The position numbers were made by a program, and so were the translations under genes. A stretch of DNA of 33,603 nt from Lawsonibacter sp. (lineage in GTDB: Bacteria; Bacillota; Clostridia; Oscillospirales; Oscillospiraceae), in contig JAAWPF010000003.1 in NCBI GenBank assembly GCA_022799835.1, forward strand, positions 1 through 33,603, written 5' to 3'. A model generated the notes under the pieces. It saw only the letters and a program-made list of their open reading frames with translations. It ran no database searches and was not told the origin of the DNA. Every line of letters starts with the position of its first letter. The first letter of the stretch is position 1. Of the stretch, positions 1 through 7,144 are shown piece after piece.

Positions 1-1139
1 ACCGCCGCCCGGCTCTCCCGGATGCGGGCGTTGTACTGCCGGCGGTAGAACAGGGCGGTGAGCTCCTCGTTCACCACCGCCACAAAGTCGGGGAAGTGGA
101 TGCACCGGTCGGCAAAGTGCCGGGGGAAGTCCGCCGCCTGTGCCCGGCCCCGCTCCACCATGGCGGGAGTGGCGTCGTTCAGGGCGTTGAAGGTGGTGTT
201 GTAGTCCGCTTTCCAGCACCGGTCCCGGAGGGTGCACCCCCTGCACTGCCGCCCCGCCGCCCGGTCAAAGACAGTGGCCACGTCGTTATCGTTGTCCGGC
301 GTCCGAAAGGCGGAGCGGAGAGACTCGCACAAGGTCCGGAAGGCCTTGGCAGTCTGCTCCAGCTTCTGCCGGACCAGGCGCTGGGCCCGGGGGTCGGCGG
401 CGGCCTCGGGGAAGGCCCCCAGCCCCAGCCAGCCCAGAAACTGGTCCGGAAACCGCAGGCAGATTGCGCAGGCCCCCACCGCCGCTATGCCCAGCACGGG
501 GATGCCGAACAGATCCAGCGGGGCAACGGCCGTTAGACAGGCGCAGGTCAGGGCCAGCGGCCCCACCCGCCGGGCGGCGTCAGAGGGTCCGCCCCCCCTT
601 CGTCCGGTCATGGGGGCCAGTGTCCCCCGGAAGGCCCAGGCGGCGGCGGCGGTCAGGGCAATCTCCAGGGCGAAATAGAGGCCGTCCATCCCCTTCCAGC
701 CCGTCTGGCCACGGACGATAAAGCCGGTCAACGCGTTCAGCGTCCCGGCCACCAGGGGCATGGCCCAGGGCCGGCGCAGCAGTTTCCAGTCGTAGAAGGC
801 GAAGTGGACGGCAAAAGTCAGAACGGCGGCGGAGGAGTACCGCAGACCGGCGGACAACTCCATAGTCATCATGGAACCGAAGCAGACCCCTACCAGCGCC
901 GCCCCGCCGTACAGCCCGGAGCCCGACGCCGCCACAAAGGCCAGTCCGAAGGGGGCGTTCTCACCCAGGATCATCGCCCCCGCCAGTACCGCCCCCAGCA
1001 GCAGATGAATGCCCACCTCCGCCAGTACCGCCAGGACGGAAGCGGTGTCCTTTGCCCGGGGCGCCGCTTTCGGCTTTTGGGCCTGCTTTTCCTTTGGGCG
1101 CAGAGCGTTCAGCTTGCTGTAAATGGTCTTGGCTGTCAT
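1..1139 (-). CDS. spoIIE: Stage II sporulation protein E (SpoIIE), N-terminal part, truncated by window edge
   Basis: SpoIIE is the membrane-bound PP2C-type phosphatase that activates sigma-F in the forespore by dephosphorylating SpoIIAA, and it also interacts with the division septum. About 380 codons are present, read leftwards off the edge. The visible part has a basic N-terminus, then a multi-pass hydrophobic region from about residue 35 to 220. The family stretch NAPFGLAFVAASG lies at residues 61-73. A cytoplasmic linker carries the Cys-rich signature CRGCTLRDRCW around residues 299-309, followed by DFPRHFADRC. The PP2C catalytic domain should lie outside the window. The start is the ATG at 1139, preceded by GAGGAGGAG about 8 bases upstream. 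The family call is firm; catalytic integrity cannot be judged here. Confidence 0.93.
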   Translation of the reverse strand, partial: MTAKTIYSKLNALRPKEKQAQKPKAAPRAKDTASVLAVLAEVGIHLLLGAVLAGAMILGENAPFGLAFVAASGSGLYGGAALVGVCFGSMMTMELSAGLRYSSAAVLTFAVHFAFYDWKLLRRPWAMPLVAGTLNALTGFIVRGQTGWKGMDGLYFALEIALTAAAAWAFRGTLAPMTGRRGGGPSDAARRVGPLALTCACLTAVAPLDLFGIPVLGIAAVGACAICLRFPDQFLGWLGLGAFPEAAADPRAQRLVRQKLEQTAKAFRTLCESLRSAFRTPDNDNDVATVFDRAAGRQCRGCTLRDRCWKADYNTTFNALNDATPAMVERGRAQAADFPRHFADRCIHFPDFVAVVNEELTALFYRRQYNARIRESRAA

Positions 1140-1172
1140 GCCGGTCTCCTCCTCGGTGTAGGTTGGAGCCCC

Positions 1173-1207
1173 ATTATATTCCAGTTTCTGGAAAATATGC
1201 GTCGAAA
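1173..1207 (-). promoter_or_regulatory. Probable Spo0A-dependent spoIIE promoter
   Basis: On the minus strand a perfect -10 TATAAT lies at 1178-1173. No normal -35 sits at 17 bases. Instead TTTCGACG (1207-1200) lies about 21 bases upstream and matches the Spo0A box TTCGACA at 6 of 7 positions. A wide spacer with a 0A box near -35 is the known architecture of the B. subtilis spoIIG and spoIIE promoters. A weaker TTCGAT half-match lies near 1250-1256. The elements are seen; Spo0A control is inferred. Confidence 0.5.
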
Positions 1208-1233
1208 GAGGGTTGTCCCATATAACTTTAGGC

Positions 1234-1262
1234 TTGTATTTTTCAGGGAAATCGAATACAAT
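1234..1262 (+). promoter_or_regulatory. Sigma-A-type promoter for the yloU-fakA unit
   Basis: TTGTAT (1234-1239), a 17-base spacer and TACAAT (1257-1262) give a good sigma-A match, about 55 bases before the first start codon. It is divergent from the spoIIE promoter in the same 180-base intergenic region. Confidence 0.5.
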
Positions 1263-1318
1263 ATAAAATGTATATGAATGAGTTCCCCTATCCACTATGG
1301 AAAGGAAGGTATTTTCCC

Positions 1319-1666
1319 ATGAAACTGGAAACTGAGCTGGGTGAGATCCGCATCAGCAGCGACGTATTCACCACAGTCACCGGCAGCGCCGCTACCAACT
1401 GCTTCGGCGTAAAGGGCATGGCGGTGCGCTCCGCTACCGACGGTCTGGTCCACCTGCTGAAGCGGGAGTCCATGGCCAAGGGGGTCAAGGTGTATTACAA
1501 TGAGGACAGCACCGTCTCCATTGAGCTGCACATCATCGTGGAGAACGGGGTCAATCTGATGGCGGTCTGCCGGTCCATCATGAGTGAGGTGCGCTATGTG
1601 GTCAGCAAGACCACCGGGGTGGAGGTCGCCTCGGTGGACGTGTGCGTGGACTCCATGCGCTTCTGA
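1319..1666 (+). CDS. yloU: Asp23/Gls24 (DUF322) family protein, YloU-like
   Basis: A small soluble protein (115 residues) of the Asp23/YloU family, of which one member nearly always precedes fakA in Firmicutes. Family members are associated with the envelope and with stress, but the exact molecular role is unsettled. The typical N-terminal beta segment TELGEIRISSDVF is followed by a Gly-rich turn and by GVKVYYNEDSTVSIELHIIV, then the helix containing VCRSIMSEVRY and the closing strand GVEVASVDVCVD. The start is taken at 1319 because AAAGGAAGG (1301-1309) is well placed; an upstream in-frame ATG at 1268 lies only about 6 bases after the proposed -10 and has no ribosome binding site. The fakA start follows 18 bases after the stop, so the two are probably co-transcribed. 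Confidence 0.88.
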   Translation: MKLETELGEIRISSDVFTTVTGSAATNCFGVKGMAVRSATDGLVHLLKRESMAKGVKVYYNEDSTVSIELHIIVENGVNLMAVCRSIMSEVRYVVSKTTGVEVASVDVCVDSMRF

Positions 1667-1684
1667 TTATTCGCAGAAAGGAAT

Positions 1685-3376
1685 ATGCCGACTATGGTAA
1701 AGATGATTGACGCGGCGGTCTTTCAGCGGATGATGATCCACGCCCACGCCGCCATCAACGCCCAGAAGCAGCCCATCAACGATTTAAATGTCTTTCCCGT
1801 CCCCGACGGGGACACTGGCACCAATATGACCCTGACCATCGGGGCCGCCGCCGCCGAGATGCGCAAAAAGCAGTATGACACGGTAGGTCAAGCCGCCGGG
1901 GGCACCGCCTCCGCCCTGCTCCGGGGGGCCCGGGGCAACTCGGGGGTCATTCTTTCCCTGCTGTTCCGGGGGTTCTCCAAGGCCGTCAAGGAGAAAGAGA
2001 CCATGGACGGCCGGGACCTGGCCATCGCCCTGGACTTCGGCGTGGCCGCGGCTTACAAGGCCGTGATGAAGCCCGCCGAGGGCACCATTCTCACCGTCTC
2101 CCGTCTGGCTGCCGCCCGGGCCGCTGGACACGCCCGGGAGGACGACAGCTTTGAGGGGGTGCTGGAGGCCGCCATCCAGGAGGGCCAGGAGGCGCTGGCT
2201 CACACCATCGACCAGAACCCGGTGCTGAAAAAGGCGGGCGTGGTGGACGCCGGCGGCAAGGGCTTTCTGGTCATCCTTCAGGGGATGCTGGACGAGGTCC
2301 GGGGCCTGCCCATGCCCGAGACCGGGGAGGACGGTTCCGCCCCCAACGACAAGGCCGACTTCGAGGCGGTCAACGTGGAGGACATCACCTTTGCCTTTGA
2401 CACGGTGTTCATTGTGCGCAAGTTCAAGGAGGACACCGACCTGGAGCCTTTCCGGGCCTACCTCAACTCCATCGGCGACAGCCTGGTGATTGGCGAGGAC
2501 GATGAGGCCTTCAAGGTCCATGTCCACACCAACACCCCTGGCAGCGCCCTGAACGAGGCCCAGAAGTACGGTGTGCTGGAGCTGGCCAAGATTGAGAACA
2601 TGCGCACCCAGGCGGAGGATCTGGCCGCCGGCAGGCATGTCCAGAGCACCGATGACCTGGAGGCCGTCGAGGCTGAACTGGAACACGCCGCCGCCCCGGT
2701 CCATGCCGTGCCCGAGAAGAAGTTCGGTTATGTAGCGGTGTGCGCCGGAGCCGGGCTGGAGGCTGTATTCAAGGACTTGGGGGCAGACGCCCTGGTGGGG
2801 GGCGGCCAGACCATGAACCCCTCCACCCAGGATATTTTGAAGGCCATCGACGCCACCCCGGCGGAGATTGTCTATGTCCTGCCCAACAACAAGAACATTA
2901 TCATGGCGGCCCAGCAGACCGTCCCCCTGTGTGAGGACAAAAAGGTGATTGTCCTGCCCACCAGGACAGTGCCCCAGGGCATCTCCGCCATGCTGTGCGC
3001 CGACCCGGACGCTGACGAGGCGGACAATACCGTCGCCATGACCGAGGGCTTCGCCCATGTCCGCACCAGCGAGATCACCTACGCCGCCCGGGACTCCGAC
3101 TTCGACGGCTTCGCCATCCACCAGGGGGACTATCTGGCCCTGACAGAGCACCAGCTCTTCGGCACCGACCGGGATCTGTCCGCCATCCTGGAGCGGCTGG
3201 CCAAGTCCGACAGCCACCAGAGCGCGGAGTTTATCTCCATTTTCTACGGGGCGGATGTCACCGAGGAGCAGGCCCGGGAGGCGGAAAAAATCTTCACCGC
3301 CGCCTGCCCCAGCGCCGAGGTCACCCTCCTGGCGGGCGGTCAGCCGGTATACTACTATATGATCTCTGCGGAGTAG
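1685..3376 (+). CDS. fakA: Fatty acid kinase catalytic subunit FakA (DAK2/DhaL plus DegV-like domains, YloV)
   Basis: FakA phosphorylates fatty acids held by a FakB (DegV-family) carrier, feeding exogenous or recycled fatty acids into phospholipid synthesis through PlsX/PlsY. The 563-residue length is normal. The N-terminal DhaL-type kinase domain has the nucleotide/Mg motif NVFPVPDGDTGTNM (residues 35-48) and GARGNSGVI (81-89). A middle domain contains GDSLVIGEDDEAFKVHVHTN and the sequence KIENMRTQ that ends it in homologues. The C-terminal region resembles the FakB fold and ends in YYYMISAE. No fakB lies in the window. The start at 1685 has AAAGGA only about 4 bases upstream; an in-frame ATG at 1694 is an alternative. 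A 534-codon open frame on the opposite strand is a composition artefact. Confidence 0.93.
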   Translation: MPTMVKMIDAAVFQRMMIHAHAAINAQKQPINDLNVFPVPDGDTGTNMTLTIGAAAAEMRKKQYDTVGQAAGGTASALLRGARGNSGVILSLLFRGFSKAVKEKETMDGRDLAIALDFGVAAAYKAVMKPAEGTILTVSRLAAARAAGHAREDDSFEGVLEAAIQEGQEALAHTIDQNPVLKKAGVVDAGGKGFLVILQGMLDEVRGLPMPETGEDGSAPNDKADFEAVNVEDITFAFDTVFIVRKFKEDTDLEPFRAYLNSIGDSLVIGEDDEAFKVHVHTNTPGSALNEAQKYGVLELAKIENMRTQAEDLAAGRHVQSTDDLEAVEAELEHAAAPVHAVPEKKFGYVAVCAGAGLEAVFKDLGADALVGGGQTMNPSTQDILKAIDATPAEIVYVLPNNKNIIMAAQQTVPLCEDKKVIVLPTRTVPQGISAMLCADPDADEADNTVAMTEGFAHVRTSEITYAARDSDFDGFAIHQGDYLALTEHQLFGTDRDLSAILERLAKSDSHQSAEFISIFYGADVTEEQAREAEKIFTAACPSAEVTLLAGGQPVYYYMISAE

Positions 3377-3380
3377 GGCG

Positions 3381-3821
3381 ATGAGCACGCTGGAAGATGT
3401 ACAGGGGCTCTATGAGGCCTATCAGGATCAGGCCCGCGCTCTGGAGCGGGCCAGCAAGCCCTGGGAGAGGCTGTTCGGCCTGGTGGGCGGCCCCCAATCC
3501 CATCCCTGCCACGAGCAGTTCATCCAGAGCCTGGAGCAGACCCTTCGGGCCGCGGCGGACCGGCCGCTGCCCGCCGTGGAGGCTGCCGCGCTGCTGGATT
3601 ATATCTATTTCCCAGCCCCCGACCGCCGGAGGAGCCAGGACTCCAGCTGCTGGATGCGGGTTGCGGTCCATGGACTGACCCTGGACCTGATCCCGCTGCT
3701 GCGTCCGGAGGATGCCCGGGCGCTGCGCGGCCGCTACCAGGGGGACTACCCCCGCCGGAGCCGGCTGCCCGTCCAGGAAAAGGTGCTTGACGCTCTGAAG
3801 CGCCGGGGAGAGAATCTTTAA
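3381..3821 (+). CDS. Small hypothetical protein downstream of fakA
   Basis: 146 residues, not recognised. It begins 5 bases after the fakA stop, so it is almost certainly translated from the same message, and it ends just before a strong terminator. The sequence is mostly alpha-helical in character, rich in Leu, Ala, Arg and Glu. It has no signal peptide or membrane segment, and it contains PWERLFGLVGG near residue 27 and LLDYIYFPAPDRRRSQDS in the middle. It looks cytoplasmic. The paired acidic/basic helices and short length could suit a partner or regulatory protein, but no function can be assigned. Coding potential is supported by tight spacing, operon position and codon use like its neighbours. 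Confidence 0.72.
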   Translation: MSTLEDVQGLYEAYQDQARALERASKPWERLFGLVGGPQSHPCHEQFIQSLEQTLRAAADRPLPAVEAAALLDYIYFPAPDRRRSQDSSCWMRVAVHGLTLDLIPLLRPEDARALRGRYQGDYPRRSRLPVQEKVLDALKRRGENL

Positions 3822-3838
3822 TTATGCAGGTATACGCA

Positions 3839-3878
3839 AAAAGACTGGAGCCTCACAGATGTGAGGCTCCAGTCTTTT
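3839..3878. terminator. Bidirectional intrinsic terminator
   Basis: A perfect 18-base inverted repeat, AAAAGACTGGAGCCTCAC (3839-3856) and its complement (3861-3878), has a 4-base loop AGAT. It ends in TTTT on both strands. It lies between the convergent fakA unit (ending 3821) and the amidohydrolase gene (ending 3924) and can serve both. Confidence 0.93.
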
Positions 3879-3923
3879 GAAAGGAAGAAATCGGCCGGGG
3901 CAGCCGAAGGAATCAATATCCGC

Positions 3924-5111
3924 TCAGACCACAGGCTTTCCCGCCTGATAGACGGCCACCAGGTTCCGGGTAAAGGCCCGCAGGTCCTCATAGGGGTTGG
4001 CGTCCAGCAGCAGGGCGTCGGCCCGGCGGCCCACCTCCAGACAGCCGATGGAGTCCTCGCCCAGCACCTGGGCGGCGGTGAGGGTGGCGGACTTCACCAC
4101 ATCCTCCCGGCTCATGCCGTACTCCTCCATATACAGCATCTCCTGGAAAGCGGCGGGGTGGGGGCCGAAGTTGGGAGAACCGCCGTCGGTGCCCAAGGCG
4201 ATACGCACGCCCATCTTGCAGGCCCGGGCGAAGGTGTCTCTCTGGTGCTCCACCACCTTCTGGGATTTGGCCACTGTCTGCTCCGGGATAACTCCGTGGC
4301 TGTCGGCCAGAATCTTGTAGATAGCCAGGGTGGGGATCAACGTCAGGCCCTTGTCCTTCATCATCTGCAGGTACTCGTCCGGGATGTCGGCGCCGTGCTC
4401 GATGGTGTCGATGCCGGCCTTGATGCACTCGATGATGCCCTCCCGGGACAGGGCGTGGGCGGCCACCTTCATGTGCAGCCGGTGGGCCTCGCTGACGATC
4501 AGCCGCAGCTGCTCCTGAGAGTACATGCTGGGACCAACCTCCTCCAGGCCGGCCGCGCCACCGGTGGCCATGATTTTGATCCACTGGCAGCGGATGCCCT
4601 TCTCGGTCAGGAGCATCTTCTTCTCTCGGATGGCTCGGATGAGCTCGCCGTCGGTGTCGGCGATGGTGCCCACAGCGGGGACATGGCCATAGGTGGCCTG
4701 GATGGCCGCACCGCAGGGAATCACCGCGGCCCCCTGTACATAGCCCTTGTTGATGGCATAGGCGATATCCACGGCGCAGTCCTGGGCGGACGCCACCTCG
4801 CGGATAGCGGTGACTCCCGCCCGCAGGCACTGGCCGGCGTGGTTGACTCCCCGCAGGAAAGCCTGATAGACCCCCTCGCGGTTGTCCAGCCCCACCGGAT
4901 CGGGGGAGCCGTCCCACGTGATATGTACATGCATATCAATAACACCGGGGGCGAGATACTTTCCCGCTCCCTCCACCACCTGGGCTCCGGGGGCATCCAG
5001 TTTCTCCCCAATGGCGGCGATAACGCCGTCCCGGCTCAGAACGTCCACGTTCGACCGGATCTCATTCTGCCGCACATCAACCAGATTGACAGATTTCCAA
5101 AGCATATCCAT
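3924..5111 (-). CDS. Metal-dependent amidohydrolase (imidazolonepropionase/prolidase-like group)
   Basis: 395 residues of the amidohydrolase superfamily, cytoplasmic, probably with a binuclear metal centre that hydrolyses an amide, lactam or dipeptide-like bond. Visible ligand motifs are the HVH at residues 61-63 after APGVIDM; WIKI with Lys179, the likely carboxylated bridging lysine; His219 in VAAHA; His239 in TIEHG; and Asp309 in LGTDGG. The N-terminal small beta-sandwich and the C-terminal LEVGRRADALLLDANPYED closure are typical. The start at 5111 is chosen because GGAGGAG lies 7 bases upstream. It is divergent from the PucR-type regulator, which may control it. The substrate is unknown; the context suggests release of a carboxylate used by the downstream genes. 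The superfamily call is firm, the sub-family is not. Confidence 0.87.
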   Translation of the reverse strand: MDMLWKSVNLVDVRQNEIRSNVDVLSRDGVIAAIGEKLDAPGAQVVEGAGKYLAPGVIDMHVHITWDGSPDPVGLDNREGVYQAFLRGVNHAGQCLRAGVTAIREVASAQDCAVDIAYAINKGYVQGAAVIPCGAAIQATYGHVPAVGTIADTDGELIRAIREKKMLLTEKGIRCQWIKIMATGGAAGLEEVGPSMYSQEQLRLIVSEAHRLHMKVAAHALSREGIIECIKAGIDTIEHGADIPDEYLQMMKDKGLTLIPTLAIYKILADSHGVIPEQTVAKSQKVVEHQRDTFARACKMGVRIALGTDGGSPNFGPHPAAFQEMLYMEEYGMSREDVVKSATLTAAQVLGEDSIGCLEVGRRADALLLDANPYEDLRAFTRNLVAVYQAGKPVV

Positions 5112-5388
5112 ACTGCTCCTCCATTCCGGGCCTGTTCCCCAGACCCGAGCGCCTAAAGCCCCTTATCAATGGCAGTTTTCCCGACGAAAACGCACAATGA
5201 GACTTTTCGTATGATATTATAAAGCAATCTAAAACTATTTGCATTGTATAATCAGTCCAAGAACGCCGAATAAATTTTATCAAAATTTACAACAAAACAG
5301 CCCTTCTCTTATGGTATGATAAGGGTGGAAGTTTATAACATTATGGGTATTTTTTCCTCACTTCCAGCCAGAATCGGGGGGTTGAGCC
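5112..5388. promoter_or_regulatory. Divergent control region between amidohydrolase and PucR-type gene
   Basis: 277 bases, noticeably AT-rich compared with the flanking genes. On the minus strand a perfect -10 TATAAT lies at 5221-5216, about 105 bases before the amidohydrolase start, without a good -35, which would fit an activator-dependent promoter. On the plus strand TGGTATGAT (5312-5320) resembles an extended -10 for the regulator gene, also without a clear -35. No protein or RNA gene was recognised here. Confidence 0.4.
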
Positions 5389-6933
5389 ATGAAATTATCT
5401 ACTGTGCTTGCCGCAATTTCAGCGGACCATATCCGGCAGACCAGCCTGCCCGGAGCTGACGTCCAGCTCTATCAGGCCTGCTTTCTGACCTCCACCTCCT
5501 CCGCCTTCACCGCCAGCACGCTGTATGTCGCGCCGACCTCCGTCTATCTGGCCCTGCCCTGCCATCAGGCCCCCTCTCTCTTTCTGCTCATCCCCGATGG
5601 GGTGGAAATACCGGAGGAGGAATATCCACCCTTCTATATCCTGCTCGCCCCCGAGGTAGACGCCAACCAGCTGTTTTGCCAGATGCTGTCCCTGCTCCAC
5701 ACAGAGAGCACAGTGACTGAGGCGAAGCTGGCCATCAGCCGCGCCCTTTTCGACCGGGTGACCATCCCCAGCCTCATTGAAATCGCCGGGACCCTGCTGG
5801 GCAATCCGGTGCTGCTCCAGGACTCCACCACAAAGCTGCTGGCCCGCTCCCAGACAGAACAAATCCCCTTTGACCAGGACGAGGTGCTCAGCTGCGTGGT
5901 GCGCCAGGGCTTTGTCAGCGCCGACCTGTTCCAAAAATATGACTACGCCGACGTGCTCCGGGCCATTGAGCACAGCCCCCAGGCCTTTCTGCTCTCCTCC
6001 CCCAAGAAATGCGACCGCATCCTCCGCCGGCTGGTGGTCAACCGCCAGTATTTCGGCTGGGTGTGCTCCATCGCCTGCGCCAAGCCCTTCCTGCAGGGCG
6101 ATCTGGAAATCGTCGACTTTCTGTCCGACGCGCTGACCATGCTGCTGGAGCGGGAGGACGTGCTCCCCGTCTCCAGCCAGGCCGAGCGGCTGCTCACCAG
6201 CCTGCTCTCCGCCCACCGCTACACCGAGGAGAGCTTCAAAAAGCAGGCCGAGGGCTTCGGCTGGAAGCTGCGGGACAACTACTTCCTGGTGATGCTGGCC
6301 TTCTCCCGCCAGGAGGAGGACGCCTCCCGGACCATGATGGCCTATCAGAATCACCTGTCCCTCCTGCTCCCGGGAATGAAGTCCTTCCTGCGGCACGAAA
6401 GGCTGGTACTCTTTTTCGACAGCGCCAGCCAGAAGCGGGTGGAGGAGAGCCTGACCGCCTTTGCCCAGCGCTGCCGCCTTGTCGGAAGTTTCAGCCGCCC
6501 CTTCTCCCGCATTCTGGACTTCCCCCGGTACTACCGGCAGGCGGAGGCCACCATCGAAATCGGCCTGCACCTGAATCGGACGGGGCCGCTGTTTCGCTTT
6601 GAGGAGCTCTCCCTGTACTACATGGTCCGCCAAATCCACAGCCTGGATCCCGGCGATCTGCGGGACTGCTGTATAGATGAGCTGATCGGCATGTTCCGCT
6701 ACGACCGGCGCAGCGACACCAGCTTCGCGCTCTCCCTGCGGGTCTATCTGGAAACCCACAATCTGGGCGCCGCCGCCCAGCAGCTCCACATCCACCGCAA
6801 CACCATGCTCTACCGGGTGGAAAAATTTTCCGAACTCACTGGCCTGGATTTAGGGAGCTGGTCGGTCCGCCTTCGCCTGATGATCGGCTTCATCATTCTG
6901 GATTTATATCCGGAATTGCTGGAAGAGGAATGA
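5389..6933 (+). CDS. PucR/CdaR-family transcriptional regulator
   Basis: 514 residues. The C-terminal PucR-type helix-turn-helix (HTH_30) is clear at about residues 455-485: ETHNLGAAAQQLHIHRN, then TMLYRVEKFSELTGLDL. The long N-terminal part resembles the purine-catabolism-regulator sensor plus the central GGDEF-like CdaR module, with RYYRQAEATIEIG and LSLYYMVRQI just before the DNA-binding end. Such proteins usually activate adjacent catabolic genes in response to a substrate. It sits between the divergent amidohydrolase and the LarA-like/tct unit, making both likely targets. The start at 5389 follows a G-rich stretch at 5377-5382. The effector is unknown; a purine or ureide should not be assumed. 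Confidence 0.88.
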   Translation: MKLSTVLAAISADHIRQTSLPGADVQLYQACFLTSTSSAFTASTLYVAPTSVYLALPCHQAPSLFLLIPDGVEIPEEEYPPFYILLAPEVDANQLFCQMLSLLHTESTVTEAKLAISRALFDRVTIPSLIEIAGTLLGNPVLLQDSTTKLLARSQTEQIPFDQDEVLSCVVRQGFVSADLFQKYDYADVLRAIEHSPQAFLLSSPKKCDRILRRLVVNRQYFGWVCSIACAKPFLQGDLEIVDFLSDALTMLLEREDVLPVSSQAERLLTSLLSAHRYTEESFKKQAEGFGWKLRDNYFLVMLAFSRQEEDASRTMMAYQNHLSLLLPGMKSFLRHERLVLFFDSASQKRVEESLTAFAQRCRLVGSFSRPFSRILDFPRYYRQAEATIEIGLHLNRTGPLFRFEELSLYYMVRQIHSLDPGDLRDCCIDELIGMFRYDRRSDTSFALSLRVYLETHNLGAAAQQLHIHRNTMLYRVEKFSELTGLDLGSWSVRLRLMIGFIILDLYPELLEEE

Positions 6934-7036
6934 TTTTGCATATTAGCGCCCTTAAAAATGCAAGACACCCATCTCACATCCGAACCTTTCTCCCCCAGGT
7001 ATATTTGCCTTATTTCCGATATTCAAATGAAACCAC

Positions 7037-7065
7037 TTGACAAAATCGTTGAAGCCGTGTATATT
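7037..7065 (+). promoter_or_regulatory. Strong sigma-A promoter for the LarA-like/tct unit
   Basis: Consensus TTGACA (7037-7042), exactly 17 bases, then TATATT (7060-7065). The gene start lies 80 bases downstream. Near-consensus elements suggest high basal strength, so control may be by repression, or by the PucR-type protein acting at the upstream TTGCAT/ATGCAA inverted pair (6936-6963). Confidence 0.75.
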
Positions 7066-7144
7066 GAAACAACCCCGTGTGTTAATTTTGCCGAACCATG
7101 TCCAATACTTATTCACTTTTACAATGCCAGAAGGGAGAGCCAAA

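Noticed and set aside
1784-3388. A 534-codon open frame on the minus strand opposite fakA
   Set aside because: It mirrors a GC-rich gene whose protein is fully recognisable on the plus strand; the antisense product is Gly/Leu/Val-rich with no family features and no ribosome binding site.
3861-5156. A 431-codon plus-strand frame opposite the amidohydrolase
   Set aside because: It is a complement artefact: the minus-strand protein has all metal-ligand motifs, and this frame runs through the terminator hairpin.
5419-6795. A 458-codon minus-strand frame opposite the PucR-type gene
   Set aside because: Low-complexity Gly/Gln/Leu composition typical of antisense reading in GC-rich DNA; the plus frame has a clear HTH domain.
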